The position numbers were made by a program, and so were the translations under genes. A stretch of DNA of 64,000 bases from Rathayibacter sp. VKM Ac-2856. GTDB taxonomy: Bacteria > Actinomycetota > Actinomycetes > Actinomycetales > Microbacteriaceae. Below are positions 18,569 to 26,830 of the stretch, one piece after another. The notes below the pieces were generated by a model. That model made no database searches, was not told where the DNA came from, and worked only from the letters and a program-made list of their open reading frames with translations. Location of the stretch: positions 62,001-126,000 of the forward strand of contig NZ_JABMLF010000001.1 of assembly GCF_013205055.1 (NCBI RefSeq), given 5' to 3'. Position 1 is the first letter of the stretch. Each line of letters starts with the position of its first letter.

Positions 18569-18776
18569 CGAGCACCGAGTAGACACCTCCGCCGCGCACC
18601 GATCGGCGGCGCTCACGCATCCCATACGGGTTCCCCGCGGATCCTCACGGGCTCCTAACGGGGAGGGCTGCAGGAGGGGTGAGGCGAGGGTGGAGGCGGC
18701 GCTCGCCGCAGGGCCGACCCCCGTGACCCCCGGGGCGAGCGCGGGCTCGACGGGAGGCTCGAACGAGAGGAGTGCC

Positions 18777-18965
18777 GTGGCGCGCCAAGAGGACGCCGAT
18801 CACCTCCGGGACGTCGTGCTCGACTCGATCGGGGACGAGGGCCGGCGGGTGCGGGACGCCGTGGCCGACGGCCGGCCGGCTACCCCAGCCGGTCGCCGGG
18901 GAGGACGCGCGCGCGACGCCGTCCGACCGCGAACCAGGCCAGCGAGCCCAGGAGCGGCGCGATGA
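18777..18965 (+). CDS. Possible small hypothetical gene
   Basis: GAGAGGAG, a strong ribosome site, stands six bases before a GTG that opens 62 codons. The first 35 codons (VARQEDADHLRDVVLDSIGD...) show the local G/C third-position bias and a helical, charged composition. From 18880 on the frame is antisense to the PLDc_N gene and turns arginine/proline-rich. It may be a real short protein with a run-off C-terminus, the remnant of a longer gene, or chance. Confidence 0.3.
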   Translation: MARQEDADHLRDVVLDSIGDEGRRVRDAVADGRPATPAGRRGGRARDAVRPRTRPASPGAAR

Positions 18966-19107
18966 GCACCACCGCGCACCAGACGACAGTGAGCACCACG
19001 TCCTGACCCGAGCGGAGGATCGAGACGAGGGCGAGGATCGCGGTGGCGATGTACGCCGCTCCGAGCAGAGCGACCATGGCGCTCCCGAGCAGTGCCGACA
19101 TGTCCAT
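18880..19107 (-). CDS. Small membrane protein with PLDc_N (phospholipase D nuclease N-terminal) domain
   Basis: This 75-residue protein has two membrane helices (about 5-30 and 40-62) with the PLDc_N layout and ends in a basic tail. WCAVVLIAPLLGSLAWFAVGRR is the family's second-helix pattern; only part is quoted here for identification. The stand-alone domain is common in actinobacteria and has no assigned function. TAGCGT lies six bases before the ATG at 19107, giving a leaderless start; an ATG two codons in is the alternative. It is divergent from the ABC exporter operon. Confidence 0.75.
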   Translation of the reverse strand: MDMSALLGSAMVALLGAAYIATAILALVSILRSGQDVVLTVVWCAVVLIAPLLGSLAWFAVGRRRARVLPGDRLG

Positions 19108-19232
19108 CCCTCGACGCTACGCGCGCGCGTGCCGGACCGGGTCCGCCACGAGGGGGAGGACTGTCCTTTCGGACAGGGGACGCTGATCGCAGGGCCCGGG
19201 TGCCGCGGGCCCGGCGGCCGGAGTCTGGATGC

Positions 19233-19964
19233 ATGACGAATCCACACCCCCTTCCCCTGGACGTCCGCGGGCTCTGCACGAGCTTCCGCGGCCGCCTCCG
19301 CGTCGACGACGTCTCCTTCTCGGTCCGGTCCGGCCGGGTCGTCGGGCTGCTCGGTCCCAACGGAGCCGGCAAGACCACCACGATCCGGCTGCTGCTCGGG
19401 CTCGCCGCGAGCGACGCGGGCGAGGCCCTCGTCCTCGGGCACCGCTACCGCGACCTCGAGCACCCCGCGCGGGCCGTGGGCGCCGTGCTCGACCAGGGTG
19501 GACTGCACCCCGCCCGCACCGGCCGCCAGCACCTGCGGATCGCGGCGCTCCGGGCCGGGGTCGGCGCCGAGCGCGTCGAGGCGGTCCTCGCCGAGGTGGG
19601 GATGAGCGCCGAGGCGGACCGCCGGGCCTCGGGCTACTCGCTCGGCATGCGGCAGCGGATCGCGATCGCGGCGGCGCTGCTCGGCGAGCCGCGGCTGCTC
19701 GTGCTGGACGAGCCCTCGAACGGGCTCGACCCGGCCGGCATGCACTGGCTCCGCTCGCGACTGCGCGCCTTCGCCGATGCCGGCGGTGCGGTGCTGCTGT
19801 CCTCCCACCTGCTGTCCGACCTGCGGGAGATCGCGGACGACGTGGTCGTGGTCGCGGACGGCCGGGTCGTGGCGGACACGACGACGGCCGATGCGCTCGC
19901 GCAGTCGGAGGGGGACCTCGAGCGGTTCTACCTCGGCGTCACGTCCTCGGCGGGGGTGCGCTGA
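19233..19964 (+). CDS. ABC exporter ATP-binding protein
   Basis: This 243-residue ATPase has Walker A GPNGAGKTTTIRLLLGL (about 45), signature YSLGMRQRIAIAAALLG and Walker B LLVLDEPSNGLDPAGM, followed by the H-loop SSHLLSDL. The type resembles DrrA/CcmA-like exporters for lipids, antibiotics or peptides. The ATG at 19233 gives the normal N-terminus; a longer in-frame start at 19092 adds only arginine-rich non-coding-like sequence. It forms one operon with the following permease and a two-component system, suggesting a stress-responsive export module. Confidence 0.88.
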   Translation: MTNPHPLPLDVRGLCTSFRGRLRVDDVSFSVRSGRVVGLLGPNGAGKTTTIRLLLGLAASDAGEALVLGHRYRDLEHPARAVGAVLDQGGLHPARTGRQHLRIAALRAGVGAERVEAVLAEVGMSAEADRRASGYSLGMRQRIAIAAALLGEPRLLVLDEPSNGLDPAGMHWLRSRLRAFADAGGAVLLSSHLLSDLREIADDVVVVADGRVVADTTTADALAQSEGDLERFYLGVTSSAGVR

Positions 19965-20788
19965 TGATCCGCGCCGAACTCCTCGGACTCGTCACCACGA
20001 CCGCGACGAGAGTGGCCGCGGCGGTCGCCGTGCTCGGCCTCCTGCTCACGCAGCTCACCCTCGCGACCCTGCTCCCCGCCCTCGCCGCCGGCACCGTCGG
20101 ACCGGGCGCCGCCGAGCTGGGAGTCGACCTCCCCGTCCTCGACTTCGCCTCCGCGGCGGCCCAGCTCGACCAGCTGAACCCGCTCGGCGGCGCCATGAGC
20201 GGCGGATCGATCGGTCTCGCCCTGGTCGCCGTCGTGCTGCTCGGCGTGCTCGCCGGGACGAGCGACGACCGCTCCGGCGGCGTCGTCGGCGCGGTGCTCG
20301 CGAGTCCGCGGCGCACCCGCCTCGTGCTGGCGAAGGCGGCGGCCGTCGGCCTCGGCGGTCTCGCCGTCGGCGTCCTCCTGAGCCTCACCGCCCTCGCGAC
20401 CCTGCTCGGCACCCTCGCCGCGACCGGCACCCCCGTCGTCGCCGCTCCGGGCGACATCGCCGCGGCTCTCGCCCGGGGAGCGCTCGCCGTGGCCGGTCTC
20501 GCTCTGATCGGCCTCGCCGTCGGGATCCTCTGCCGGACGCAGCTGGCCGGGGTGCTCGTGATGATGGCGGTCCTCGTCGCGGAGCCGGTGGTCGCCGGTG
20601 TGGCGCAGCTCGTCGGCGACGGCGGCGCTCCGGGGTGGACGCGGTTCCTCCCGGTCGCCCTGGTGCAGAGCGTCGTCCGCGCGGAGCCGGCCGGTCCCGG
20701 CGCCGGGATCGCCGCGCTCGGGCTGGTCGCGCTCGTCGCCGCGCTGCTCGCCGCCGCGTCCGTCGCCCTGTCGCGCCGCGACGTCTGA
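19964..20788 (+). CDS. ABC exporter permease
   Basis: This 274-residue protein has about six hydrophobic segments in the ABC-2 pattern. These are an N-terminal helix, a large extracytoplasmic loop (about 40-85), then paired helices with DDRSGGVVGAVLASPRRTRLV on the cytosolic side. Its ATG shares one base with the TGA of the ATPase gene. It is the membrane partner of that ATPase. The substrate cannot be read from sequence. Confidence 0.82.
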   Translation: MIRAELLGLVTTTATRVAAAVAVLGLLLTQLTLATLLPALAAGTVGPGAAELGVDLPVLDFASAAAQLDQLNPLGGAMSGGSIGLALVAVVLLGVLAGTSDDRSGGVVGAVLASPRRTRLVLAKAAAVGLGGLAVGVLLSLTALATLLGTLAATGTPVVAAPGDIAAALARGALAVAGLALIGLAVGILCRTQLAGVLVMMAVLVAEPVVAGVAQLVGDGGAPGWTRFLPVALVQSVVRAEPAGPGAGIAALGLVALVAALLAAASVALSRRDV

Positions 20789-20841
20789 GCGGCACGGTGC
20801 CCGACCCGTGCGGGTGCCGAGCCGCGTGGTTGACTCGACCC

Positions 20842-22065
20842 ATGTCCGCGCCCCGCCCGACGCCCACGCGACGGCTCCGGACGGCGCTCCCTCCGCTCGT
20901 CGTCCTCGCCGTCGCGGCCGGCTACCTCGGTCTGGCCCTCTGGAGCGAGGAGCTGCCGGCGCCGCGCCCCGGCGACGTCCCGCCGCTCGTGCACGCCGGC
21001 CTCGTCGCCCTCCAGGCGGCGGCGCTGGTGCTGCGGCGCCGCTCTCCGCTGCCGGTCCTGGCGGTCGTCGTGCTGCTCGATCTCGTCGTCCTCGCGACCA
21101 CGGCGGGCGAGCTGGGGATCGGCGCGATCGCCGTCGTCCTCGCCTCGTTCGCGGTGGCCCGGCGCCTGCCCCGGACGGCGGCGCTCGTGGCGCTCGGGGC
21201 GGGAGCGGCGGCCACCACCCTGGTCGGCGGCACCGCGCTGCTCGCGGGGTCGAGCGAGAGCCTCCCCGTGCTGCTCGCCCTGATCGCCGCCCGGGTCGTG
21301 CTGCTCTACGCCGCTCCGGCCGCCGTGGCCGACGTGCTGCGCGGGCGGGAGCGGCTCGCCGCCGCCCTCCGGGAGCAGGAGCGGATGGCCGAGGGGGAGC
21401 GCCACGAGCGAGCGGAGCGCGAGATCCGCGCCGACCGGGCCGCGCTCGCCCGCGAGCTGCACGACATCGCCGGCCATCACCTCTCCGGCATCATCGTCGG
21501 CACGCAGGCCGCCACCGCGCTGCTCACCCGCGATCCCGAGGGCGCCCGCGACCTGCTGCGGACGGTGCAGGACGACGCGCGGATCACCCTCACCGACCTC
21601 CGTCGCGCGGTGGGCCTGCTCCGCGCGGACGACGAGCCGCTCCCGTCGGGCAGCCCCGCTCCGGCGCCGACCGTCGCCGGCATCGCCGGGCTCGTCGAGG
21701 CGGCGCGCACTCGGGGCCAGCGGATCGAGAGCACGACGGCGGGGGAGCCGCGACCGCTCGGTCCGCTCGCGGAGACCGCCGCCTACCGGATGGTGCAGGA
21801 GTCGCTCGCCAATGCCGCCCGCCACGCGCGCGGCGCCCGCGCGGAGGTGCGGATCGTGTTCGGCCCCGAGGCCGCCGAGGTCGTCGTGTGGAACGAGGCG
21901 CCGCTCGAGCGGACGGCGCCGGCGACGGCCTCGCCCGGGTTCGGGCTCGCGGGCATGGCGGAGCGCGCCGAGCTGATCGGCGCCCGCCTCACCACGGGCC
22001 CGACGACGGACGGCGGCTGGCGGAACCGCCTCGTGGTGCCCCTCGACGGTCGGAGCAGCCCGTGA
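20842..22065 (+). CDS. Sensor histidine kinase, NarL/DesK (HisKA_3) type
   Basis: This 407-residue protein has about five N-terminal membrane helices (residues 15-170). A coiled linker rich in arginine and glutamate follows, then a HisKA_3 dimerisation domain with phosphorylation site ALARELHDIAGHHLSG and a HATPase domain (AAYRMVQESLANAARHARGA; GFGLAGMAERAELIGARL). No large sensor domain is present, so the stimulus is probably sensed in the membrane. It lies 53 bases after the permease and is coupled to the response regulator through GTGA (22062-22065). Together they most likely control the exporter beside them. Confidence 0.88.
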   Translation: MSAPRPTPTRRLRTALPPLVVLAVAAGYLGLALWSEELPAPRPGDVPPLVHAGLVALQAAALVLRRRSPLPVLAVVVLLDLVVLATTAGELGIGAIAVVLASFAVARRLPRTAALVALGAGAAATTLVGGTALLAGSSESLPVLLALIAARVVLLYAAPAAVADVLRGRERLAAALREQERMAEGERHERAEREIRADRAALARELHDIAGHHLSGIIVGTQAATALLTRDPEGARDLLRTVQDDARITLTDLRRAVGLLRADDEPLPSGSPAPAPTVAGIAGLVEAARTRGQRIESTTAGEPRPLGPLAETAAYRMVQESLANAARHARGARAEVRIVFGPEAAEVVVWNEAPLERTAPATASPGFGLAGMAERAELIGARLTTGPTTDGGWRNRLVVPLDGRSSP

Positions 22066-22721
22066 TCCGCGTCCTCGTGGTGGACGACCAGACCGTGGTC
22101 CGCGCCGGCCTGTCCGTCATCCTCGGCGCCGAGGACGACATCGAGGTCGTGGGCGCGGCGGCCGACGGCGACGAGGCGGTCCGTCTCGCCCGCGCACTGC
22201 GGCCCGACGTCGTCTGCATGGACATCCGCATGCCGGGCAGGGACGGGATCGACGCGACCCGGGCGATCACGGGCGATCCGTCGCTCGACGCGGACGTCCT
22301 GATCCTCACCACCTTCGACGTCGACGCGGAGGTGTTCGCCGCCCTCGAGGCCGGGGCTGCGGGCTTCCTGCTGAAGGGCGCCGACGAGGCCACGCTCCTC
22401 GGAGCCGTCCGCTCGGTCGCCGCGGGCGGCGGGACTCTGGACCAGCGGCTCACCCGGCGCATCCTGACCGAGTTCGGCACGCGACGCCGGTCGACTCCGC
22501 CGCGTGCCGAGGCTGCGGCGGTGCCGTTGACCGAGCGCGAATCCGAGGTGCTCCGCCTGCTCGCGCGCGGGCTCTCCAACGCCGAGATCGCCGAGGAGCT
22601 CTTCGTCGAGCCGACGACGGTGAAGTACCACCTCGCCGGACTCCTGCAGAAGACCGGCGCGCGGGACCGGCTGCAGGTCGTCCTCTGGGGCATCCGGGCC
22701 GGGCTCGTGACGGCGGAGTGA
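22062..22721 (+). CDS. LuxR/NarL-family response regulator
   Basis: This 219-residue regulator starts at GTG 22062 with a receiver domain: VVDDQTVVRAGL, phosphoacceptor in VVCMDIRMPGRDGID, and the lysine in FLLKGADEATLL. A LuxR helix-turn-helix follows (about 155-215), with LTERESEVLRLLARGLSNAE and VKYHLAGLLQKTGARDR. It pairs with the overlapping kinase gene. The receiver phosphoacceptor is intact. Confidence 0.9.
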   Translation: MIRVLVVDDQTVVRAGLSVILGAEDDIEVVGAAADGDEAVRLARALRPDVVCMDIRMPGRDGIDATRAITGDPSLDADVLILTTFDVDAEVFAALEAGAAGFLLKGADEATLLGAVRSVAAGGGTLDQRLTRRILTEFGTRRRSTPPRAEAAAVPLTERESEVLRLLARGLSNAEIAEELFVEPTTVKYHLAGLLQKTGARDRLQVVLWGIRAGLVTAE

Positions 22722-22749
22722 CGCGCGCCGCCCGGGCGCCTTCTCCCCG

Positions 22750-22812
22750 CCGCGAGATGCCACTTGTGAGCGCCACGCACGGCGTGTCGCGTGCACAAGT
22801 GGCATCTCGCGG
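22750..22812. repeat. Long intergenic inverted repeat (cruciform) between convergent genes
   Basis: Two perfect 19-bp arms, 22750-22768 (reading CCGCGAGATGCCACTTGTG) and its reverse complement at 22794-22812, enclose a 25-nt loop that itself folds CACGC/GCGTG. It lies between the response regulator (plus) and the zinc dehydrogenase (minus), so it could terminate both. The arms are far longer than a normal terminator and lack a T-tract, which suggests a REP-like dispersed element. No second copy was found in this window. Confidence 0.75.
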
Positions 22813-22839
22813 AGGGGGATCGGGCGTGGGGTGGGTGGG

Positions 22840-24057
22840 TCAGGTGGGTCGAGTGGGGGACAGGGCCACCTTGAGCCAGCCGGGCTCGCGGCGGTCGAAG
22901 GACTCGTAGGCGGCGAGGACGTCGGTCATCGGCTCGTGCTCGGTGATGAGGGCGGCGGGGTCGAACGCCCCGGTGACGACCAGGTCGATCAGCGGGGGCG
23001 TGACCGAGTGGTGGTCGCAGTTCCCCATCCGGACGGTGAGGTTCTTGTTCATCGCCGCGCCGATCGGGTACGTCTCGACGGCGGGGGAGTAGACGCCGAT
23101 GATGCCGATGCGCCCGTACTTGGCGACCGCCTCGACGGCCCAGCGGGCGGCCTGCGACGGGCCGTCTCCGGGACGCCAGAGATCGCCGTGCGGGTCCGCG
23201 TCGGGAGCCGTCTGCTGCACCTCGGCGTCGAAGGCCTCGGCCTCCTCGCCGCCGACCGCGGCCGGCCCCGTCTTAGGACGCTCGGCGTCCACGCCGACGG
23301 CGTCGATGACGCAGTCGGCGCCGATGCCGTTCGTGAGGTCGAGGATCGTCTGCACCGGTTCCTCGGCGGTGTAGTCGACGGCCTCGGCGCCGAGCGTGCG
23401 GGCGCGGTCGAGCCGGTCGGCGTGGCCGTCGACGACGATCACGCGGCCGGCGCCCTGCTGGAAGGCCGAGACGACCGCGAACTGGCCGACGATCCCCGCA
23501 CCGAGCACGACCACGACGTCGCCGCGGCTCACCCCGGCGAGCTGCGCGCCGAACCAGGCGGTCGGGTAGATGTCCGAGAGCAGGAGCGCCTGGTCGTCGG
23601 TGATCGAGTCCGGGAGCCTCGTCAGCGTGTTCTGCGCCCACGGGATGCGCGCGTACTCGGCCTGCAGCCCGTCGACCGGGCCGGTCGACTCGGGACCGCC
23701 GAAGAACGAGGTGCCGGCCTGCGGCCCGTTCGGGTTCGCGACGTCGCATTGCGCCGTGTGACCCTCGCGGCAGTAGCGGCAGGCTCCGCACGAGACGGTC
23801 GAGTTGACGAGGACCCGGTCGCCGGGTCGCAGGCCCCGGACGGCGGCGCCGGTCTCGGTGACGATCCCGACGGCCTCGTGGCCGAGGATCGTGCCCTCCT
23901 TCATCCCGGCCATCGTGCCGCGGACGAAGTGCAGATCGGTGCCGCAGATCGCGCTGCGGGTGATCCGGACGATCGCGTCGTGCTCGTCGCGGAGGGTGGG
24001 CTCGGGGACCTCGTCGAGTCGGATGTCCCCGACTCCGTGCCAGACGACTGCCTTCAT
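22840..24057 (-). CDS. Zinc-dependent alcohol/formaldehyde dehydrogenase family protein
   Basis: This 405-residue medium-chain dehydrogenase has the catalytic-zinc cysteine in SAICGTDLHFVRG, the GHEAVGIV histidine, structural-zinc cysteines CGACRYCREGHTAQC and the NAD-binding motif VLGAGIVGQFAVVSAFQQGAGR. The long form, with an insertion after the Rossmann fold (about 255-300), resembles the formaldehyde-dehydrogenase-like branch. A clear AAGGAG site precedes the ATG. The gene stands next to a cysteine-rich copper-storage-like protein on the same strand, possibly in one transcript. Substrate is unknown. Confidence 0.85.
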   Translation of the reverse strand: MKAVVWHGVGDIRLDEVPEPTLRDEHDAIVRITRSAICGTDLHFVRGTMAGMKEGTILGHEAVGIVTETGAAVRGLRPGDRVLVNSTVSCGACRYCREGHTAQCDVANPNGPQAGTSFFGGPESTGPVDGLQAEYARIPWAQNTLTRLPDSITDDQALLLSDIYPTAWFGAQLAGVSRGDVVVVLGAGIVGQFAVVSAFQQGAGRVIVVDGHADRLDRARTLGAEAVDYTAEEPVQTILDLTNGIGADCVIDAVGVDAERPKTGPAAVGGEEAEAFDAEVQQTAPDADPHGDLWRPGDGPSQAARWAVEAVAKYGRIGIIGVYSPAVETYPIGAAMNKNLTVRMGNCDHHSVTPPLIDLVVTGAFDPAALITEHEPMTDVLAAYESFDRREPGWLKVALSPTRPT

Positions 24058-24107
24058 GGTGACTCCTTCTTCCGTCGTGCGAATGCGGGTGCGGGTGCGG
24101 CGGCGGA

Positions 24108-24512
24108 TCAGAGCGAGGCGAGGAGGCTCTCGCAGGCCTGCTCGCAGCGGCGGCAGGCGTCCGCGCAGATCGCGCAGTGGTCGTGCATCGACGCGTGCTT
24201 CGCGCACTCCTCGGCGCAGGTGTGGGCGGCCTGGGCGCAGGCGTTCAGGATCGCGCGGGTGATGTTCGCGTCGTAGCCGGTGTGCCGGGAGAGCACCGAG
24301 GCGGTCGTCGCGCAGATGTCCGCGCAGTCGAGGTCGGTGCGGATGCACGTGACCAGCTCGGCGACCGAGTCCTCGGAGAGGCAGGCGTCGGCGCAGGCCG
24401 TGCAGGTCCGGGCGCAGTCCAGGCACGCGTCGATGCACGCCGCCAGCGCGTCCGCGTCGATGCCGCCGAGGTCCTTCGGGTAGGTCCTGATCAGGTCCGT
24501 CGTGCTCGTCAT
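24108..24512 (-). CDS. Cysteine-rich four-helix-bundle copper-storage protein (Csp3/DUF326-like)
   Basis: This 134-residue protein has 17 cysteines, nearly all arranged as CxxxC or CxxC along helices (ACIDACLDCARTCTACADAC near residue 25 and HCAICADACRRCEQAC near 112). This is the pattern of Csp proteins that line a helical bundle with thiolates to store many Cu(I) ions. There is no signal peptide, so it fits the cytosolic Csp3 class. GAGAGGAC precedes the ATG. It lies 50 bases before the dehydrogenase gene on the same strand. Copper detoxification or storage is inferred from the family. Confidence 0.85.
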   Translation of the reverse strand: MTSTTDLIRTYPKDLGGIDADALAACIDACLDCARTCTACADACLSEDSVAELVTCIRTDLDCADICATTASVLSRHTGYDANITRAILNACAQAAHTCAEECAKHASMHDHCAICADACRRCEQACESLLASL

Positions 24513-24822
24513 GGTGCCGTCCTCTCGATGAGCGGCCGATGAGCCGGGGCGACCGGCGGCCGTTGCAGGGGACGCTACGGATCGGCCTCCGAAGAGGTCG
24601 AGGGCCTGGCCAGGGCACGGGTGCGGTGATACACGCGGCACGCGGCCGAGCACCCGCGCGGAGGTGAGCGGAGGCGTCCGCCCCGCACCGCGCGGCGGCC
24701 TTCCGCTCCGGCGCCGGGGTCAAGCCCCCTGACCGCGGAGAGGAGCGCGACGTGCACTGGAGCGGACCTCGACGGAGCCCCGAGAGCCGGACGACGACCC
24801 CGAGAGGCGGGAGGCGGAGGCC
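24513..24822. other. Intergenic region between divergent genes
   Basis: On the minus strand TAGCGT near 24570 could be the -10 of the copper-storage gene, leaving a leader of about 55 bases. Otherwise I see no ORF with convincing codon bias and no strong hairpin in these 310 bases. Confidence 0.35.
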
Positions 24823-25176
24823 ATGGACCACGCACGCAGAACCCCCGACCCGGGCTGGGTCCGGGAGCAGACCGCCCTGCAGGACGGCCGGCGGCACCTC
24901 TGGCTGGTGCCCGGCGGCCTCCTCGCCGCCATCGCGCTCGGCGTGCTCATCGCCGCGCTGCGCCTGACCACGGCGATCCCGGCGACGGGCATCGTGGTCA
25001 TCGCGCTCCTCTACGCCGCCATGCTCGCCTGCTCGCTGATGGTCCGGCCCCCGCGGACCCGCAACCGGGTGCTCGCCTCGCTGATGGGGTCGATCGCCCT
25101 CGCGGCCCTCGTCGTCCTCCTCGCGCTGCTCGTGCACCAGAGGCTCGAGCCCTTCGTGGGCAACCCCCTTCTGTGA
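24823..25176 (+). CDS. Small membrane protein, function unknown
   Basis: This 117-residue protein has a charged N-terminus (MDHARRTPDPGWVREQ) and three predicted membrane helices (about 28-50, 55-72 and 85-108). GGGAGGCGGAGG lies before the ATG, and third positions are strongly G/C. It is followed after 81 bases by a CBS-domain gene. I do not recognise the family. Confidence 0.7.
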   Translation: MDHARRTPDPGWVREQTALQDGRRHLWLVPGGLLAAIALGVLIAALRLTTAIPATGIVVIALLYAAMLACSLMVRPPRTRNRVLASLMGSIALAALVVLLALLVHQRLEPFVGNPLL

Positions 25177-25257
25177 TCCCGGCCCGGCTCCTGGACTGGG
25201 AGCGCGGCGCTACCGGTGCCGCGACGAACGAGAGAGACACGAGAGAAGGGACGCGCC

Positions 25258-25674
25258 ATGCGTGCACGCGAGATCATGAGCCCCGAGGCCGAGTGCGTGG
25301 GGGAGGACGAGACGCTGCAGGTCGCCGCGCAGAAGATGCGCGACCTCGACGTCGGAGCGCTGCCGATCTGCGGCTCCGACAAGCGGCTGAAGGGCGTGAT
25401 CACCGACCGCGACATCGTCGTGCGGGTGGTCGCCGAGGGCAAGGACCCGTCGACCGAGACCGCGAGCAGCCTCGCCGGCGGCGAGACGGTGACGATCGGC
25501 GCGGACGACGACGTGCAGGTGGCGCTCGACGTGATGCGCCGGCACCAGGTCCGCCGGCTCCCGGTCATCGACGGTCACGACCTGGTCGGGATGATCGCGC
25601 AGGCCGACATCGCCCGCGCGCTCGACGCGTCCGACGTCGGCGAGACCGTCGCGGAGATCTCCGACGCCTCCTGA
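25258..25674 (+). CDS. CBS-pair domain protein
   Basis: This 138-residue protein consists almost entirely of two CBS motifs: MRAREIMSPEAECVGEDETL... with VGALPICGSDKRLKGVITDRDIV (first, residues 1-60; part quoted), and VQVALDVMRRHQVRRLPVID with DLVGMIAQADIA (second, 75-130). Such stand-alone CBS pairs bind adenosyl nucleotides and act as energy or stress sensors. GAGAGAAGGG eight bases before the ATG fixes the start. Confidence 0.85.
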   Translation: MRAREIMSPEAECVGEDETLQVAAQKMRDLDVGALPICGSDKRLKGVITDRDIVVRVVAEGKDPSTETASSLAGGETVTIGADDDVQVALDVMRRHQVRRLPVIDGHDLVGMIAQADIARALDASDVGETVAEISDAS

Positions 25675-25809
25675 CGGCTGACAGGCTCGGCGGGGCCACC
25701 CGCGGAGCCGCCGCGGGGAGGGGTGGAGGGGAACAGCCCCTCCCCGCCGGGGCGGGCCGACACCCCGCCGCACGGGAACGATCACGAGACGGAGAGGTCG
25801 GGGAGCGGC

Positions 25810-26214
25810 ATGAGCGCTGATCGCAGAGCGGCGGAGCCGATGTCGCCGCGCCCGGACACCGTCGGCACCCGCGCCGAGACCGGAGGCGGGCGCGTGCACC
25901 GCGTGCGGCGCCCCGCTCGCAGACCGCCGCGGATCGAGCGCCTGCACTCCCTCGCGACGGAGCACGCGCTCCTCCTCGACCTGCTGGAGCGCCTCCGCCT
26001 GTCCAGCTCCTGCCTGGACGTCCGGACGGCCGCGGCCGAGCGCCTCCGGCAGCTGCGAGCCCTCGACACCGCCGGCGCCCGCAGTCGACAGGACGATCGT
26101 CGCCTGAGGATCGAGCTGCGGACCGAGCGCTCCGGTCTCGACGGCTTCGGCTGCCGGCACGTCGTCGACGCGGGCGACGACCGTCGCATTGCCCGATCCT
26201 CGCGAAGAAGGTAA
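25810..26214 (+). CDS. Hypothetical protein
   Basis: GGGGAG lies five bases before an ATG that opens 134 codons. The centre of the protein (residues about 38-85, RIERLHSLATEHALLLDLLERL and on) looks helical, and its codons carry the local G/C third-position bias, whereas both minus-strand frames do not. The N- and C-terminal thirds are arginine-rich and low complexity. An alternative GTG at 25723 would add 29 residues. I do not recognise a family. Confidence 0.5.
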   Translation: MSADRRAAEPMSPRPDTVGTRAETGGGRVHRVRRPARRPPRIERLHSLATEHALLLDLLERLRLSSSCLDVRTAAAERLRQLRALDTAGARSRQDDRRLRIELRTERSGLDGFGCRHVVDAGDDRRIARSSRRR

Positions 26215-26239
26215 CTTTTTTACCGGTTCTCCTTCTTCG
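26203..26239. promoter_or_regulatory. AT-rich imperfect inverted repeat upstream of marR (candidate operator)
   Basis: Within a very GC-rich background this stretch carries GGTAA-CTTTT-TTACC (26210-26224) nested inside CGAAGAA (26203-26209) and TTCTTCG (26233-26239). AT-rich palindromes just upstream of a MarR gene are typical autoregulatory sites. It also overlaps the 3' end of the preceding hypothetical gene. Confidence 0.4.
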
Positions 26240-26335
26240 TCCGGCCCGTCGACGAGCGCTCTCGACGCCGTCCCCGGCCAGGCGTGCGCTCCGGCGCGGG
26301 GGAGGTCCGACACGGGCGAGGCGGGAGGCGGCGCG

Positions 26336-26830
26336 ATGGCCGAGCACGAGGGGTTCGAGCCGAGCAGCGGGCGCGCGGCTCGCATCGTCGACGCCGTGGT
26401 GCACGCCCAGGACGCGCAGCGCCGGCTGACGGCCCGCGGGCGGGCGCGGCTCGGTCTCGGGGCGACCGACGTGGCGGCGCTGCAGTACCTCGCCCGCACC
26501 CGCGACTCCTCGGTGACCCTCGCCGAGCTCGCCGCCTGGCTCGACGTGACGCGCGCCGCCGCGTCGATGGTGTCCAAGCGCCTGGTCGACGCGGGCCACC
26601 TCGAGCGCGTCGAGGACGAGTCGGACGGACGGCGGCGCTGGCTCGCGCTCACCCCTCGCGGGCGGGAGGCGGTCGAGGACGCGTTCGGCGAAGCCGACCG
26701 GGAGGCGTCCGCGCTGATCGACGTGCTCGACGACGCCGTCATCGACACCGTCGTCGTCACTCTGGAGCGGCTGGCCGCGGTGCTCGAGCGGCCCGGAGCA
26801 CCGGACGGGATGCGGCGACGTGCCGTCTGA
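26336..26830 (+). CDS. MarR-family transcriptional regulator
   Basis: This 164-residue protein has a MarR winged helix-turn-helix (LGATDVAALQYLARTRDSSV, then LAELAAWLDVTRAAASMVSKRLVDAGHL and the wing EDESDGRRRWLALTPRGREA; parts quoted) flanked by dimerisation helices. GGGAGG before the ATG at 26336 fits; a longer frame from 26189 adds low-complexity sequence and would run through the palindrome. It overlaps the AraC gene by 11 bases, so both are probably one transcript. The target genes are unknown. Confidence 0.85.
   Translation: MAEHEGFEPSSGRAARIVDAVVHAQDAQRRLTARGRARLGLGATDVAALQYLARTRDSSVTLAELAAWLDVTRAAASMVSKRLVDAGHLERVEDESDGRRRWLALTPRGREAVEDAFGEADREASALIDVLDDAVIDTVVVTLERLAAVLERPGAPDGMRRRAV

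Noticed and set aside
19092-19232. Upstream extension of the ABC ATPase gene
   Set aside because: The extra residues are arginine/proline-rich and unlike the family, and the ATG at 19233 gives the normal N-terminus.
24752-24967. Short plus-strand frame beginning MHWSGPRRSPESR
   Set aside because: It overlaps the better-supported membrane-protein gene in another frame and has poor codon bias.
22840-25137. Longer minus-strand frame upstream of the zinc dehydrogenase
   Set aside because: The dehydrogenase begins at 24057 with a strong ribosome site. The upstream part is antisense or intergenic and overlaps the copper-storage gene in another frame.
26189-26335. Upstream extension of the MarR gene
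   Set aside because: It adds low-complexity sequence and crosses the AT-rich palindrome; ATG 26336 has a good ribosome site and the family start.
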